From: Candidatus Heimdallarchaeota archaeon
Lineage (GTDB): Archaea; Asgardarchaeota; Heimdallarchaeia; Heimdallarchaeales; Kariarchaeaceae
Length of the DNA stretch: 64,000 bases
Direction: 5' to 3'
Assembly: GCA_030149205.1 (NCBI GenBank)
Contig: JASBSB010000007.1
Location: forward strand, 358,473-422,472
Shown piece after piece: positions 1 to 8,939 of the stretch (position 1 is its first letter; the number at the start of each line of letters is the position of its first letter). The notes below the pieces were generated by a model. That model ran no database searches, was not told where the DNA came from, and was given only the letters and a program-made list of their open reading frames with translations. A program made the position numbers and the translations under genes.

Positions 1-1
1 G

Positions 2-379
2 TATCCCCGAGAGGTTGAGTATGACTCTTCTCGTGTCAGAAGGCATGTTGTAAGGTGGTACAGAGAAAAGGCACTTGAGAAGCTTTCCCAGAGGGTTACA
101 TTTTATGCAGCCAAGGTTGGCAAGGTTCCAGAGGATGTGCGAGTCCGAGATTTCAAATCAAGATGGGGTAGCTGTCAGGTTGATGGGGCACTTGATTTTA
201 ACTGGAGGATTATTATGGCTCCTATGTCGATAGTTGATTATCTGGTTGTTCATGAGCTGGTTCATCTCATTCACAGGGGGCACAGCCGTAGATACTGGAG
301 TCGGCTGTCTGCTATTCTTTTGGATCACAAACGGAGAAAGGATTGGTTACGGATCAACGGGGCCACATTGAGTTTTTAG
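2..379 (+). CDS. YgjP/DUF45-type zinc metallopeptidase, 5' end outside window
   Basis: The frame is open from base 2, so the gene begins upstream; the GTG at 137 lies inside the domain and is not the real start. The 125 readable residues hold the YgjP-like (M48-related) metallopeptidase core: a basic helix (VVRWYREKALEKL), the RWGSC motif, and HELVHLIHRGHSRRYW, in which the HExxH histidines plus the later His form the zinc site. The protein is presumably cytoplasmic. Family members are often encoded beside type I restriction genes, and hsdR follows 1.6 kb downstream on the same strand, so a role attached to that system is likely. The substrate is unknown. The domain call is strong; the role is inferred from context. 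Confidence 0.88.
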   Translation, partial: YPREVEYDSSRVRRHVVRWYREKALEKLSQRVTFYAAKVGKVPEDVRVRDFKSRWGSCQVDGALDFNWRIIMAPMSIVDYLVVHELVHLIHRGHSRRYWSRLSAILLDHKRRKDWLRINGATLSF

Positions 380-543
380 AAAAACATGAGCAAATAGCAG
401 AATAATTTATTAAGGTTATTAATACGTGTATCACTCCATCAATCAGAATATGGAATTATCCATCTGTCTCAGGCATATCTGTGTAGGATGGAAAGCTCAG
501 GGTAGAAGTTTTTATATCAAACTAGAAAAAACCTAATGAGAAA

Positions 544-792
544 ATGTTTCAATACAGGGTAAAACAGGATTTTCTGGTTAATTGTCCGAGATGTTTTGTT
601 CATCAGAGTCACTTTACCATATGCGACTTCTTGATCTGTACCCATTGTGGGCTTGAATTCTACATTTTGAGGGGGAAGGCAGAGGTCTTGAGTACTCGCT
701 CATACAATGGTGAGAGATATGCCCGTAGAACTGAGTATCTACACCTGTTAAATGCCTGCCCCTATTGTCAATCTTTCTGTGGCGTTAATTAG
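544..792 (+). CDS. small zinc ribbon protein
   Basis: An 82-aa protein with ATG start. It has Cys pairs CPRC, a Cys followed by CTHCG, and CPYC near the C-terminus, plus several His, so it very probably binds zinc. No catalytic motif is seen. An AT-rich box (TTTATATC, 511-518) lies about 30 nt before the ATG, compatible with a short or absent leader. It sits between the YgjP-like gene and the GIY-YIG gene on the same strand. The function is unknown; nucleic-acid or protein binding are both possible. Such Cys spacing is unlikely in a spurious frame. Confidence 0.6.
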   Translation: MFQYRVKQDFLVNCPRCFVHQSHFTICDFLICTHCGLEFYILRGKAEVLSTRSYNGERYARRTEYLHLLNACPYCQSFCGVN

Positions 793-1045
793 AGGAATCT
801 TTCAGATTGTGACTTCCCCTAAAATTTGTAAGTTCGACAATTCAAATTTCTGGGCGGAATAATTCTCGTTATTTTTGTAAATTCGGATTAGAAGACTCTG
901 CAGATGCTTTTCCCCAGTTTCATACTATCCTTAACCATCCACTCTTATCAATCAGATGTGGCTTTGTGTTCAAATCCCCGGAAAAATAATGAAATCTTTG
1001 TCTGTGGGGGCAAAAGTTCTTTATTGTCTTGACACTCTTTGAGTT
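793..1045. other. intergenic spacer, no gene seen
   Basis: No coding frame is supported. The stretch at 968-977 resembles a tRNA T-loop, but the flanks do not pair. A TATA-like CTTTATTG (1019-1026) lies about 24 nt before the ATG at 1046. Confidence 0.4.
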
Positions 1046-1918
1046 ATGAATCAAAGGGGGAAGCTGATACAGGTATTCCTTAAGTACAATGACCCAAACC
1101 GTCTTACTATAACAGAAATTAAAAATTGGACGGGGCAGGCATTGATGGTGTCTAGAGGGGATCTGACTGATCTGCTCAAACGTAAAGAAGCCAAAGGTGT
1201 TGGTGTCTATCTGTTGTTAGGGGAAGAAGATGGCACATTGAATATTTATGTTGGAGAGACAGAAAATTTTAGAGAGCGAATCAAGGGACATTTCGCCAAA
1301 GAATTTTGGAACAAGGTTATACTTTTTGTGAACAAGGATTCAAATCTCACAAAGGCTCACGTGCAATATCTGGAACAAATGCTCTATAAGAAATTAGTGG
1401 ATAGCAGTGATGTGACGCTTACCAATTCAAATGTTCCTAACAAGGGAATATTGCCAGAGGCAGAGGAAGAGACCATGGGTGAGTTTCTTGACAATCTATA
1501 CCTTGTTCTTGGTGTTCTGGGTTATTCTAATCTTTCTTCCCAGGAAATCTCCAAGAAACCCAAATTCTTTGCCAGAAAGGTCAGTGATCCCAACATAAAA
1601 GGAGAGATGATTATAAAAGGGGAGCAATATGTTGTTCTCAAAGGTTCTCAATTTCAGAATGACACAAAGCAAATTCGTGAACAAAAACTTCCTGTGACAT
1701 ATTATAAACGAATTGAGGATTTAATTAACAAGGGGATTATAGTTGATAAAGGTGATTATTATCAGTTGACAAAAGATATTTCCTTTTCTTCTCCGAGTAC
1801 AGCAGCGTTATTTGTCTTGGGGAGAAGATCAAATGGTAGAACCGAATGGAAGACAAAAGATGGATTAACCTTTGCTGAATTCGAAGAAAAATTAGCAGGG
1901 GTAGATCCCAAAGTTTAA
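1046..1918 (+). CDS. GIY-YIG nuclease-domain protein with DUF4357
   Basis: 290 aa. Residues 51-115 match a GIY-YIG endonuclease fold: GVYLLLG (GIY strand), YVGETEN (YIG strand), then RER and a helix with the metal-binding Glu in YLEQMLYKKL. A linker follows, and the C-terminal 60 residues (SPSTAALFVLGRRSNGRTEW, ending FAEFEEKL) are a DUF4357 domain. The same domain order is known in GIY-YIG proteins encoded with restriction-modification loci. The likely activity is DNA cleavage or nicking, unproven. Start ATG with a TATA-like box about 24 nt upstream. HsdR follows after 83 nt on the same strand, so the gene probably belongs to the defence island. Confidence 0.85.
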   Translation: MNQRGKLIQVFLKYNDPNRLTITEIKNWTGQALMVSRGDLTDLLKRKEAKGVGVYLLLGEEDGTLNIYVGETENFRERIKGHFAKEFWNKVILFVNKDSNLTKAHVQYLEQMLYKKLVDSSDVTLTNSNVPNKGILPEAEEETMGEFLDNLYLVLGVLGYSNLSSQEISKKPKFFARKVSDPNIKGEMIIKGEQYVVLKGSQFQNDTKQIREQKLPVTYYKRIEDLINKGIIVDKGDYYQLTKDISFSSPSTAALFVLGRRSNGRTEWKTKDGLTFAEFEEKLAGVDPKV

Positions 1919-2001
1919 CTCATTCTTCCTCATCTAAGGAAAAAATATGTGTTTTTATACTAAAGGGGCGCATAATTATCTCAGGCTGAGGCAACACTAA
2001 A

Positions 2002-5000
2002 ATGGTATGGAATTTTCAAGATGACAAGGAGAATTATTTGTCTGGGTGGAATGAATTTACATTAAGCGAGGGGCCTGCAATAAAGCTGTTGGAAAAATTG
2101 GGATACACCTATGTGTCTCCAACAGTCCTCGAATCAGAGCGGGAGAGGTTACAAAACCCTGTTGTGGAGCCACGGTTAAGAAAAGCAATAAAACGAATAA
2201 ACCCATGGATATCTGAAGAGAATATTCTCAGGGTACTTAACAAGATTACAAGGGTTCCGGGGAATAGTGGGTTAGAGATAAACCAGAAGGTTCATGAGCA
2301 TCTAGTTGGTTATCTTTCTGTGACTCAAGAGATAGATGGAGAGAGGTCTTCTAAAACTGTTAAAATCATTGACTTTGAGAATGTTGACAACAATGAGTTC
2401 ATCGTTACAAATCAGTATCGTGTAGTTGGACCCAAGAAAGAGATACGGTGTGATGTGGTCTGTCTGATCAATGGGCTTCCAATAGTGGTCATTGAGGCGA
2501 AGAATCCCACGAGTTCAAAGGGGAGCATAGAAGAGGCGGTCAAACAGTTGCAACGTTACCAATCCAGTGAAAGAGGTGCTCCTGCATTGTTTTATTACAC
2601 GCATGTGCTGATACCAATAAACAGGGTGCAGGCTATGGTTGGGACGAATGATACACCACCGCAGCACTATCTGGAATGGAAGGATCCCTATCCGAAGCTT
2701 CTTGAGGAAGTTGAAGCCTTTGTGAGTCGTAAACCTAATACCCAGGATATAGCACTTGTAGGAGTCTTAACTCCAGAGAATCTGTTAGATATTATTCAAA
2801 ATTTCGTGGTGTATGAGGTAGCTGATGGGAAGACACAGAAAAAAATTCCAAGGTATCAGCAGTACCGAGCGGTAAACAAGGCAATCAAACGCATTGTTCA
2901 AAATTGGGGGACTAATGATAAGGAGCAGATCAAGAAGAGAGGTGGTGTTATCTGGCACACACAGGGATCTGGTAAGTCATTGACAATGCTGTTTCTGGCA
3001 ACCAAGCTGAGAAGGGTGAATCTGTTGCAGAATCCCACTGTCTTGGTGGTAACAGATCGAATAAACCTTGATAAACAGATTACCAACACCTTTCGCCGTT
3101 GTAACTTCCCCAGTCCAATTTCTGCTAAAAGCACTTCTCATCTTCAGAAGTTAGTTAAAGAGATTGATCAAGTTCCAGGGAGAACTATCCTAACAACAAT
3201 TCACAAGTTTCAGGAGAAGAATCGGGCAGTTCCCTATCCTGAGCTTGCAAGCTCAGCAAATGTCATTGTGCTTGCCGATGAGGCTCATCGAACCCAGTAC
3301 AAGGGTCTTGCCATGAATATGAGAACTGCGCTTCCCAATGCGACCTTTATTGCCTTTACTGGTACTCCGTTGATTAAGGCAGAAAATATCACCACCTCAA
3401 CCTTCAGCAACTATATTGACAAGTACAGCATAAATCAATCAGTCCAAGACAAGGCAACAGTGCCAATTTTTTATGAGGGAAGGCTACCTAATTTACATGT
3501 TGAAAAGCAAGCAATGGATCTTATGCTGGAGATTGAATTGGAATCCTACTCTGATAAGGAACAGGAGCAAATAAAAAGGAAATACGCCAATATAAGAAGT
3601 GTAATTGGTGCAGAATCTCGGATCAAAACTGTGGCTGTGGATATTTACAAACATTTCAGGAAGTTTATTCATCCGAATGGGTTCAAGGGGCAGATCGTGG
3701 CGATTAATCGAATTACATCAGTCCGTTACAAAAAGATTCTAGATGAACTTTTACGGGGGTCTGGTATAGAGTGTGCAGTGGTTTACTCTCCCTCTCAGAA
3801 TGACAGTGGGGATCTGCTGAAATATCAGCTGACCCATGATCAGGAGGAAAAAGTTGTCTCACGATTTAAAGACCCAAACGATCCACTTGCACTTTTGATT
3901 GTTGTGGATAAGCTGCTAACAGGCTTTGATGCACCTATAGAGCAGGTCATGTATCTGGATAACGTGTTAAAAGCGCATAACCTTCTTCAGGCAATTGCAC
4001 GTGTGAACAGAACTTATAAGAACAAGGAGTATGGGCTGATAGTTGATTATGTTGGTATTTCCAATTATCTAAAAAAGGCACTGGCAGTGTTTGATGAGGT
4101 GGATCTTGAGAATGCACTCATCCCCTTTTCTGAGGCACACGAAAAGTTGAAGATCGCACATAACTCTGTTATGGAGCTGTTTCAATCCCTCAGAGAACGT
4201 GAAAACATAGATGCCTGTGCAGATCATCTTGCAGATAGTGACCAGGTTGAGCTTTTCGTCAGCCGTGTAAAAGAGTTCGAAAATGCGATGGATATGGTGC
4301 TCCCAGATCCAATAGCCAACGAATATAAGCATGACCTTGTCTTTGCAATCAAGCTGCTTGAATATCTGAAGCACACGGGGAGAAGTGAAACTCCAACTGA
4401 TCTTTCAGACATATCACAGAAGATAAAGGACTTGATAGATGAACACGTCCGAGCCCAGGGCGTTCAACTTATTGTCCAACCCATCTCAATCCTCTCAGAC
4501 GATTTTGATAAGGAGGTAGAAAAACTCTCACCATCATCCAAGGGACGGGCATTAATCATCCAATCATCAATCCAGATGCATATCAAGGAGAAGCGAGAGA
4601 AGAACCCAGTATTCTATGATGAGCTGAGCGCAAGACTTCAGAAGATTATAGAGGAATATGAGGCAAGACGTCTCTCAGAGGCAGAATTCATTGATGGACT
4701 GCATACAATCATTGAACAGATTGAGAATCTAAGCAGGGCTGCCAACAAGCTGGGACTGGATGAATCTGAGTATGCGTTCTACAAGACGTTAAACTCAACT
4801 GTTCATGGGGGTAACAACGATGATGATTTAGATGCAGCTGTAAGAGATCTGACCATGGAGCTTGTCCGAGAGCTGGAAGACCTGGCAATCATAGACTGGC
4901 AAACAAAGGATGACATCCTGAGGAAGATGCGGCAGACAATCAAGCTGAAGCTCCGGGGGGTGATCTCGGATCGTAAGCAGATGGAATCACTGACAACCGA

Positions 5001-5031
5001 CCTAATTGAGGTGGCAAGAAGGAACTTATAA
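2002..5031 (+). CDS. hsdR: type I restriction enzyme R subunit
   Basis: 1009 aa, normal length for HsdR, the motor and nuclease subunit that translocates and cuts unmethylated DNA as part of an HsdR2M2S complex. Visible parts: N-terminal PD-(D/E)XK nuclease with D151 and E165-A-K167; SF2 helicase with Walker A (TQGSGKS, K325), DEAH box 426-429, TGTP at 453-456 and motif VI (ARVNRT, R670); then a helical C-terminal region that docks to the methylase. All key residues are present and the frame is intact. ATG start with a TATA-like CATAATTATC about 27 nt upstream. No hsdM or hsdS is in the window; they are presumably beyond the left edge. Confidence 0.96.
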   Translation: MVWNFQDDKENYLSGWNEFTLSEGPAIKLLEKLGYTYVSPTVLESERERLQNPVVEPRLRKAIKRINPWISEENILRVLNKITRVPGNSGLEINQKVHEHLVGYLSVTQEIDGERSSKTVKIIDFENVDNNEFIVTNQYRVVGPKKEIRCDVVCLINGLPIVVIEAKNPTSSKGSIEEAVKQLQRYQSSERGAPALFYYTHVLIPINRVQAMVGTNDTPPQHYLEWKDPYPKLLEEVEAFVSRKPNTQDIALVGVLTPENLLDIIQNFVVYEVADGKTQKKIPRYQQYRAVNKAIKRIVQNWGTNDKEQIKKRGGVIWHTQGSGKSLTMLFLATKLRRVNLLQNPTVLVVTDRINLDKQITNTFRRCNFPSPISAKSTSHLQKLVKEIDQVPGRTILTTIHKFQEKNRAVPYPELASSANVIVLADEAHRTQYKGLAMNMRTALPNATFIAFTGTPLIKAENITTSTFSNYIDKYSINQSVQDKATVPIFYEGRLPNLHVEKQAMDLMLEIELESYSDKEQEQIKRKYANIRSVIGAESRIKTVAVDIYKHFRKFIHPNGFKGQIVAINRITSVRYKKILDELLRGSGIECAVVYSPSQNDSGDLLKYQLTHDQEEKVVSRFKDPNDPLALLIVVDKLLTGFDAPIEQVMYLDNVLKAHNLLQAIARVNRTYKNKEYGLIVDYVGISNYLKKALAVFDEVDLENALIPFSEAHEKLKIAHNSVMELFQSLRERENIDACADHLADSDQVELFVSRVKEFENAMDMVLPDPIANEYKHDLVFAIKLLEYLKHTGRSETPTDLSDISQKIKDLIDEHVRAQGVQLIVQPISILSDDFDKEVEKLSPSSKGRALIIQSSIQMHIKEKREKNPVFYDELSARLQKIIEEYEARRLSEAEFIDGLHTIIEQIENLSRAANKLGLDESEYAFYKTLNSTVHGGNNDDDLDAAVRDLTMELVRELEDLAIIDWQTKDDILRKMRQTIKLKLRGVISDRKQMESLTTDLIEVARRNL

Positions 5032-5066
5032 GTGTTAAATTCAGAAAACTAACTTATCTTAAAGGG

Positions 5067-5073
5067 TTTTTTT
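5067..5073 (+). terminator. T-tract after hsdR
   Basis: A run of seven T follows GGG 36 nt after the hsdR stop. Oligo-T tracts are the usual archaeal intrinsic termination signal. No strong hairpin is needed or seen. Confidence 0.4.
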
Positions 5074-5134
5074 CTTCAAAAATCATTTATTGGAAAGGAA
5101 AGATAGAAATCAAGAGATAAATAAGAATAGTTAA

Positions 5135-5893
5135 ATGAATTATAAAATCAAAAGCGGAGAGCTCACAATATCTCAAATAGCATTAGAGAATGCAAAAAAA
5201 ATTAGAAATTCATTTGAAACAAAGAAAAAACGAACATTAACCACTATAGACTTAGTTTCTTTATTTAGGTATCATTTCCCTCATATCACCCCAAAGGAGA
5301 ATAATCCTCTTGATATAATACTTGTCGATTTCCTCAACAATATCCAACACTTGTATACTGCTGGGGCAAATGTCAACTCTGGCGTTCCATTTCAATCCAA
5401 CATGCTTATGCGTACAGTAATAGAAACAATAGTTAAAGATATGCGATTATTGGCGTTGTTTGAAATAAACAGTTCAGAGTATCAAGATATGTATAATTGG
5501 ATCACAACAAAAAATGAAATAGAGTATGACCCAGAATTAAGAAAGTGGGGCTTTGCAAAATCAAGGAAATTTCTTTTTTCTAATGAGGTGTTAGAAAACA
5601 TAAGAGAGACCTATGCTAAATTAAGTAAGCTGGTTCATGGGAGTAGCAGGTTAGCATCCTATAACATTCGACCTAATGATGCAGTAGTTGAAAACACCTG
5701 GGATAATTTATACTGGTTAACTTTAAACACTCTGTCAGTAGTAATTTACGCATTCCGGGATTACATGCCCTTAAATCCAACCTACCAAGCTTATATTAAA
5801 TCAATCATTGACTCTAACTTTTTACCCTCTGATGTATTCAAAACCAACAAGCTACCAGACTTAACATTTCAAAACTTGTATGATTCTTTGTAA
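5135..5893 (+). CDS. uncharacterised helical protein in restriction island
   Basis: 252 aa, ATG start, cytoplasmic by sequence (no signal peptide or membrane segment). It is predicted mostly helical. A stretch with R-T-V-I-E-T followed much later by ETYAKLSKLVHGSSRL resembles the helical core of HEPN/DUF5677-type proteins, where an R..E..(Y)..LS..HG pattern is common, but I cannot confirm the family. It lies 103 nt after hsdR on the same strand and before the PD-(D/E)XK protein. A defence or toxin-like role is inference from position only. The frame is clean and codon use resembles its neighbours. Confidence 0.65.
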   Translation: MNYKIKSGELTISQIALENAKKIRNSFETKKKRTLTTIDLVSLFRYHFPHITPKENNPLDIILVDFLNNIQHLYTAGANVNSGVPFQSNMLMRTVIETIVKDMRLLALFEINSSEYQDMYNWITTKNEIEYDPELRKWGFAKSRKFLFSNEVLENIRETYAKLSKLVHGSSRLASYNIRPNDAVVENTWDNLYWLTLNTLSVVIYAFRDYMPLNPTYQAYIKSIIDSNFLPSDVFKTNKLPDLTFQNLYDSL

Positions 5894-6035
5894 AGCAGAT
5901 CTATCGTCTTAAACTTATTTTTGTTTAAATAATATGAAGGTCTTTCACCTTCACGTTTGACAGTATACATCAAGTAGATTCTGAGCAAAAGCAAATCACA
6001 GAATTTATATTATACTAATGACAATTTGTTTATAA

Positions 6036-8366
6036 TTGAGAAAAAAGAAGAAGCCAGAGTCGGCACAGGGAAAAACTGACAGAAACCTCAGAAAGATTAG
6101 GAAAATTGAAACAAAAAGCAATCCAAAGGGGGTAATCAAAAAAAAATCAAGGATGGGTATTGAAAAAATAAAACGTGAAAGGGAAAACATCTTGGATCAA
6201 CTAAAAATTGAATATTCAAAGTTAGAGCAACTATTATCCAAATTTGATCCAATTCAGGTTTTAACAGCTTTTTCTAGTATTTTGTTGCTTTCTAATAGTA
6301 TAAAAATTTTAACGTCAGAAAACAGCTTATCAAGCTTTCCTGACAGGGAAATATCAATGGATTATCTTTTAAGTTTTGCTTTATCAATTGAATACCCAGA
6401 AAACCCAAAAGAAGTTCCAAAAGATGATATAGGGGCAATAAAGGAGATTTATCAGACAATTGAAGCCATTTTTCGAAAAACTAAGGACTATTATTTTAAT
6501 GAATTTGTTGTAGAGTTTAGGAATACTCTAGAAGAGCCAGAAATCAGACCACGTCTTATATTTAAAAGTCTAAACCAAAGGGGGCATTATTATTTGACTC
6601 ATTTTGTTTCTTTTATGTCTGAATTTGTAGACCTTATATCAAGTTACAATCTAAAGGAATTAGGAACAGCAATTTCATTCTCAATTAAAGAGTTATGGGA
6701 TTTTCTTCAGAGTTGTACTAAAAATATAATTAGGAAGTATCATTTAGAAATAGAGACTCTTAAATTAGTCAGTGATATTAATGTTAAATTTAGCGAATTC
6801 TCGGATCAATTTTTAGTAGAAAATACAAAATTAATAGATAAAGCCCTTAAACAGAATCCCCATTTATCTGGTGGAGATCAAGAATTGATGGATGGATTGG
6901 TTCAAGAATTTAATTTAAAATATAATGAGCAAATAAATGAAATTAAACAAAAACAGGTTGAGTTAGGGGGTGGGATTGACCCCAATATTAAGTTTATAAT
7001 TAAACCAAGGTCATCCAAAGAAAAGGAGATCATAAAAGAAATATCTTTGAGATTGGGTGAAAATAAAAACATCTTTGCTGACCCAAAAAATCCCTATAAC
7101 ATTTTAAATCCAACATTAATCAAATACAAGCCATTAATAAATCATAATAACACCTACTACTGTTTCAATCATTTCCTTCCAGTTAGAAATTTTCTAAACA
7201 TTTCAGAAAAGTTGATAAAGGAGAATAATGAATCATATCATCGTAATTTCTTAAGTCAAAGGGATAAATTTACAGAGAAGCAAGCAAAGGACCTATTTCA
7301 AAAATTGCTCCAAAGTTCACAGTCGAACACGTTAAGCTCACTTTACTATGGTGATTTTGAGCTTGATATAATGATAATTCAGGATCGAGCTTTACTTCTA
7401 ATCGAGGTAAAGGCGGGAATGTTGCCTGCAAGTGCAACTCGAGGGTCTGTTCAATCATATATGAAAGGAATGAAACAGCTCATTGGAAAATCCTTTGAAC
7501 AATCTGATAGAGCTCTAAAATATATAAAATCTAATTCTCCAGCAAAATTTTATAAAAAAGACCGTAGAACATTGTTAACAGAAATTAATTTATCTGATTA
7601 TGATTATATCATTCCAATTTCTGTATTTTTAGAGAATATAGGAGATTCAATCACAAATTTGGGATTAATGAACAAATTGAAATTTGTGAAAGGTTATAAC
7701 TTTTGGGCAGTAAATATTTTTGATCTATATGTGTTTGTGGAATTAATCAAATATCCTTCACAGTTTGTTCATTACCTCACCTTACGTTCTAGTATGAGCG
7801 GAAAGGAGAAATTTGGACAGCTTGATGAGTTAGATTTCCTTGGATTTTATTTTGCAAATAATGGACAATTTTCTAGAGAGCAGCAAACTAAGATTAAAGA
7901 TTCATCTGAAATACTATTGATTGACTATACAGAGAAATTTGATAATTATTTTTATGAAAAAGATTTGCATTATTATTTAGGGAGGAAAAATCACACTTCT
8001 CCGCTCCCACAGCAAGAAATGCCACACTATTTTGAATTATTAATTTCTAAATTGAACTATCTAAAACCTGAATATTTCATTTCAGTTTCAGTTCCATTGT
8101 TGGATTTAAAAGAGGAGAGAAAACAGAAGATAAGTAATACCTTAAAAAATTGGCAAAAGGACACCAAAGACCATTTAATTGCATTTAGTAGCAAAAATAT
8201 TCGAATTTCAATAGTTCGCTCTCAGAAGTTGACCTTAGAAAGCTTAAAACCTAGGCTCAAAAAAAGAACAGACATTTCAAAATACGAAAAGTGGTTTATT
8301 TTGGTTTGGGATAAACCACTTCAGGAAGAAGACTGCAATTTACAAGTTGGGTTGGTTAAAGATTAG
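6036..8366 (+). CDS. large protein with PD-(D/E)XK nuclease core, restriction island
   Basis: 776 aa. The first 40 residues are very Lys/Arg-rich and low in complexity. A long helical, partly coiled-coil region follows to about residue 330. Residues 440-480 hold a restriction-endonuclease-like core: GDFELDIM with D444, then LIEVKAG with E457 and K459, a spacing typical of NERD/Mrr-like nucleases. The remaining 300 residues are unrecognised. The TTG at 6036 has a TATA-like TTTATATTA centred 28 nt upstream, which favours it; the ATG at 6153 (MGIEKIK) is the alternative. The likely role is DNA cleavage in defence, inferred from the core and the neighbours. The overall architecture is not one I recognise. 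Confidence 0.75.
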   Translation: MRKKKKPESAQGKTDRNLRKIRKIETKSNPKGVIKKKSRMGIEKIKRERENILDQLKIEYSKLEQLLSKFDPIQVLTAFSSILLLSNSIKILTSENSLSSFPDREISMDYLLSFALSIEYPENPKEVPKDDIGAIKEIYQTIEAIFRKTKDYYFNEFVVEFRNTLEEPEIRPRLIFKSLNQRGHYYLTHFVSFMSEFVDLISSYNLKELGTAISFSIKELWDFLQSCTKNIIRKYHLEIETLKLVSDINVKFSEFSDQFLVENTKLIDKALKQNPHLSGGDQELMDGLVQEFNLKYNEQINEIKQKQVELGGGIDPNIKFIIKPRSSKEKEIIKEISLRLGENKNIFADPKNPYNILNPTLIKYKPLINHNNTYYCFNHFLPVRNFLNISEKLIKENNESYHRNFLSQRDKFTEKQAKDLFQKLLQSSQSNTLSSLYYGDFELDIMIIQDRALLLIEVKAGMLPASATRGSVQSYMKGMKQLIGKSFEQSDRALKYIKSNSPAKFYKKDRRTLLTEINLSDYDYIIPISVFLENIGDSITNLGLMNKLKFVKGYNFWAVNIFDLYVFVELIKYPSQFVHYLTLRSSMSGKEKFGQLDELDFLGFYFANNGQFSREQQTKIKDSSEILLIDYTEKFDNYFYEKDLHYYLGRKNHTSPLPQQEMPHYFELLISKLNYLKPEYFISVSVPLLDLKEERKQKISNTLKNWQKDTKDHLIAFSSKNIRISIVRSQKLTLESLKPRLKKRTDISKYEKWFILVWDKPLQEEDCNLQVGLVKD

Positions 8367-8604
8367 AAATTTGGTATTTCACTTTAAGATTTGTACTTTT
8401 AAGCCAATTAATATAAATTAAAGTGTCAAGAGAATTAAGCAAAGTCTTTGATACGAACCAGAAATTCAAAACTTGATTTTTATCTCGATTGAATATAGAT
8501 GCTATAATGAGCGAAAAGGAACTCAGGCTGTTAACTGCCTCAGCTGAAACTTCATAGCTATTATTCCTCGACCGTCGACAGACCTCAATCAACTCCGCGT
8601 TCAA
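8356..8604 (-). CDS. possible small gene or remnant, antisense tail overlap
   Basis: 82 aa from a TTG; the same frame stays open upstream to about 8697 without an ATG (it reads on through VDLYSLNPIVLNAELIEV). The amino-acid make-up looks protein-like and the 3' end overlaps the preceding plus-strand gene by 11 nt in convergent orientation. The lack of a good start codon suggests either a TTG-started small gene (weak TATA-like stretch near 8625) or the 3' remains of a larger gene. No family recognised. Confidence 0.3.
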   Translation of the reverse strand: MNAELIEVCRRSRNNSYEVSAEAVNSLSSFSLIIASIFNRDKNQVLNFWFVSKTLLNSLDTLIYINWLKSTNLKVKYQISNL

Positions 8605-8939
8605 TACGATTGGATTTAAACTATAGAGATCTACCTTTTTTTTGTATTCTTTTTGTATTCTTCTACATTCATTGTTTTGATTGTTTCCTCTAACCTATAA
8701 AAACGAAAAGTGTCCAATGGGATAAATTGAACATTTAAAATGAATCATTTATCAATAGATACTATATTAACCTTAGAATTAAATTGGTTAAAAATAATCG
8801 AATAACTATTTAAAAATACTTCGAATATAATAAGTACATGTCTCCTATATTGGTTTTCTCCCCTAACTCAAGAGATCTATTAACCGAAAAAATCTGAGTC
8901 ATCAGCAATGTTAATAAAATATTTATCTTTGACAGTTGT
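8605..8939. other. AT-rich intergenic region
   Basis: It holds a T8 run at 8636-8643, possibly the terminator of the upstream plus-strand gene, and an AT-rich promoter-like stretch at 8911-8927 (TTAATAAAATATTTATC) before the ATG at 8940. Beyond the open minus-strand frame described for 8356-8604 nothing coding is seen. Confidence 0.4.

Noticed and set aside
968..977. T-loop-like GTTCAAATCC suggesting a tRNA 3' end
   Set aside because: The flanking bases do not form a T-stem, and no acceptor, D or anticodon arm is found upstream.
4069..4374. 101-codon minus-strand frame inside hsdR
   Set aside because: It lies fully within the conserved C-terminal part of hsdR and has no promoter or family features.
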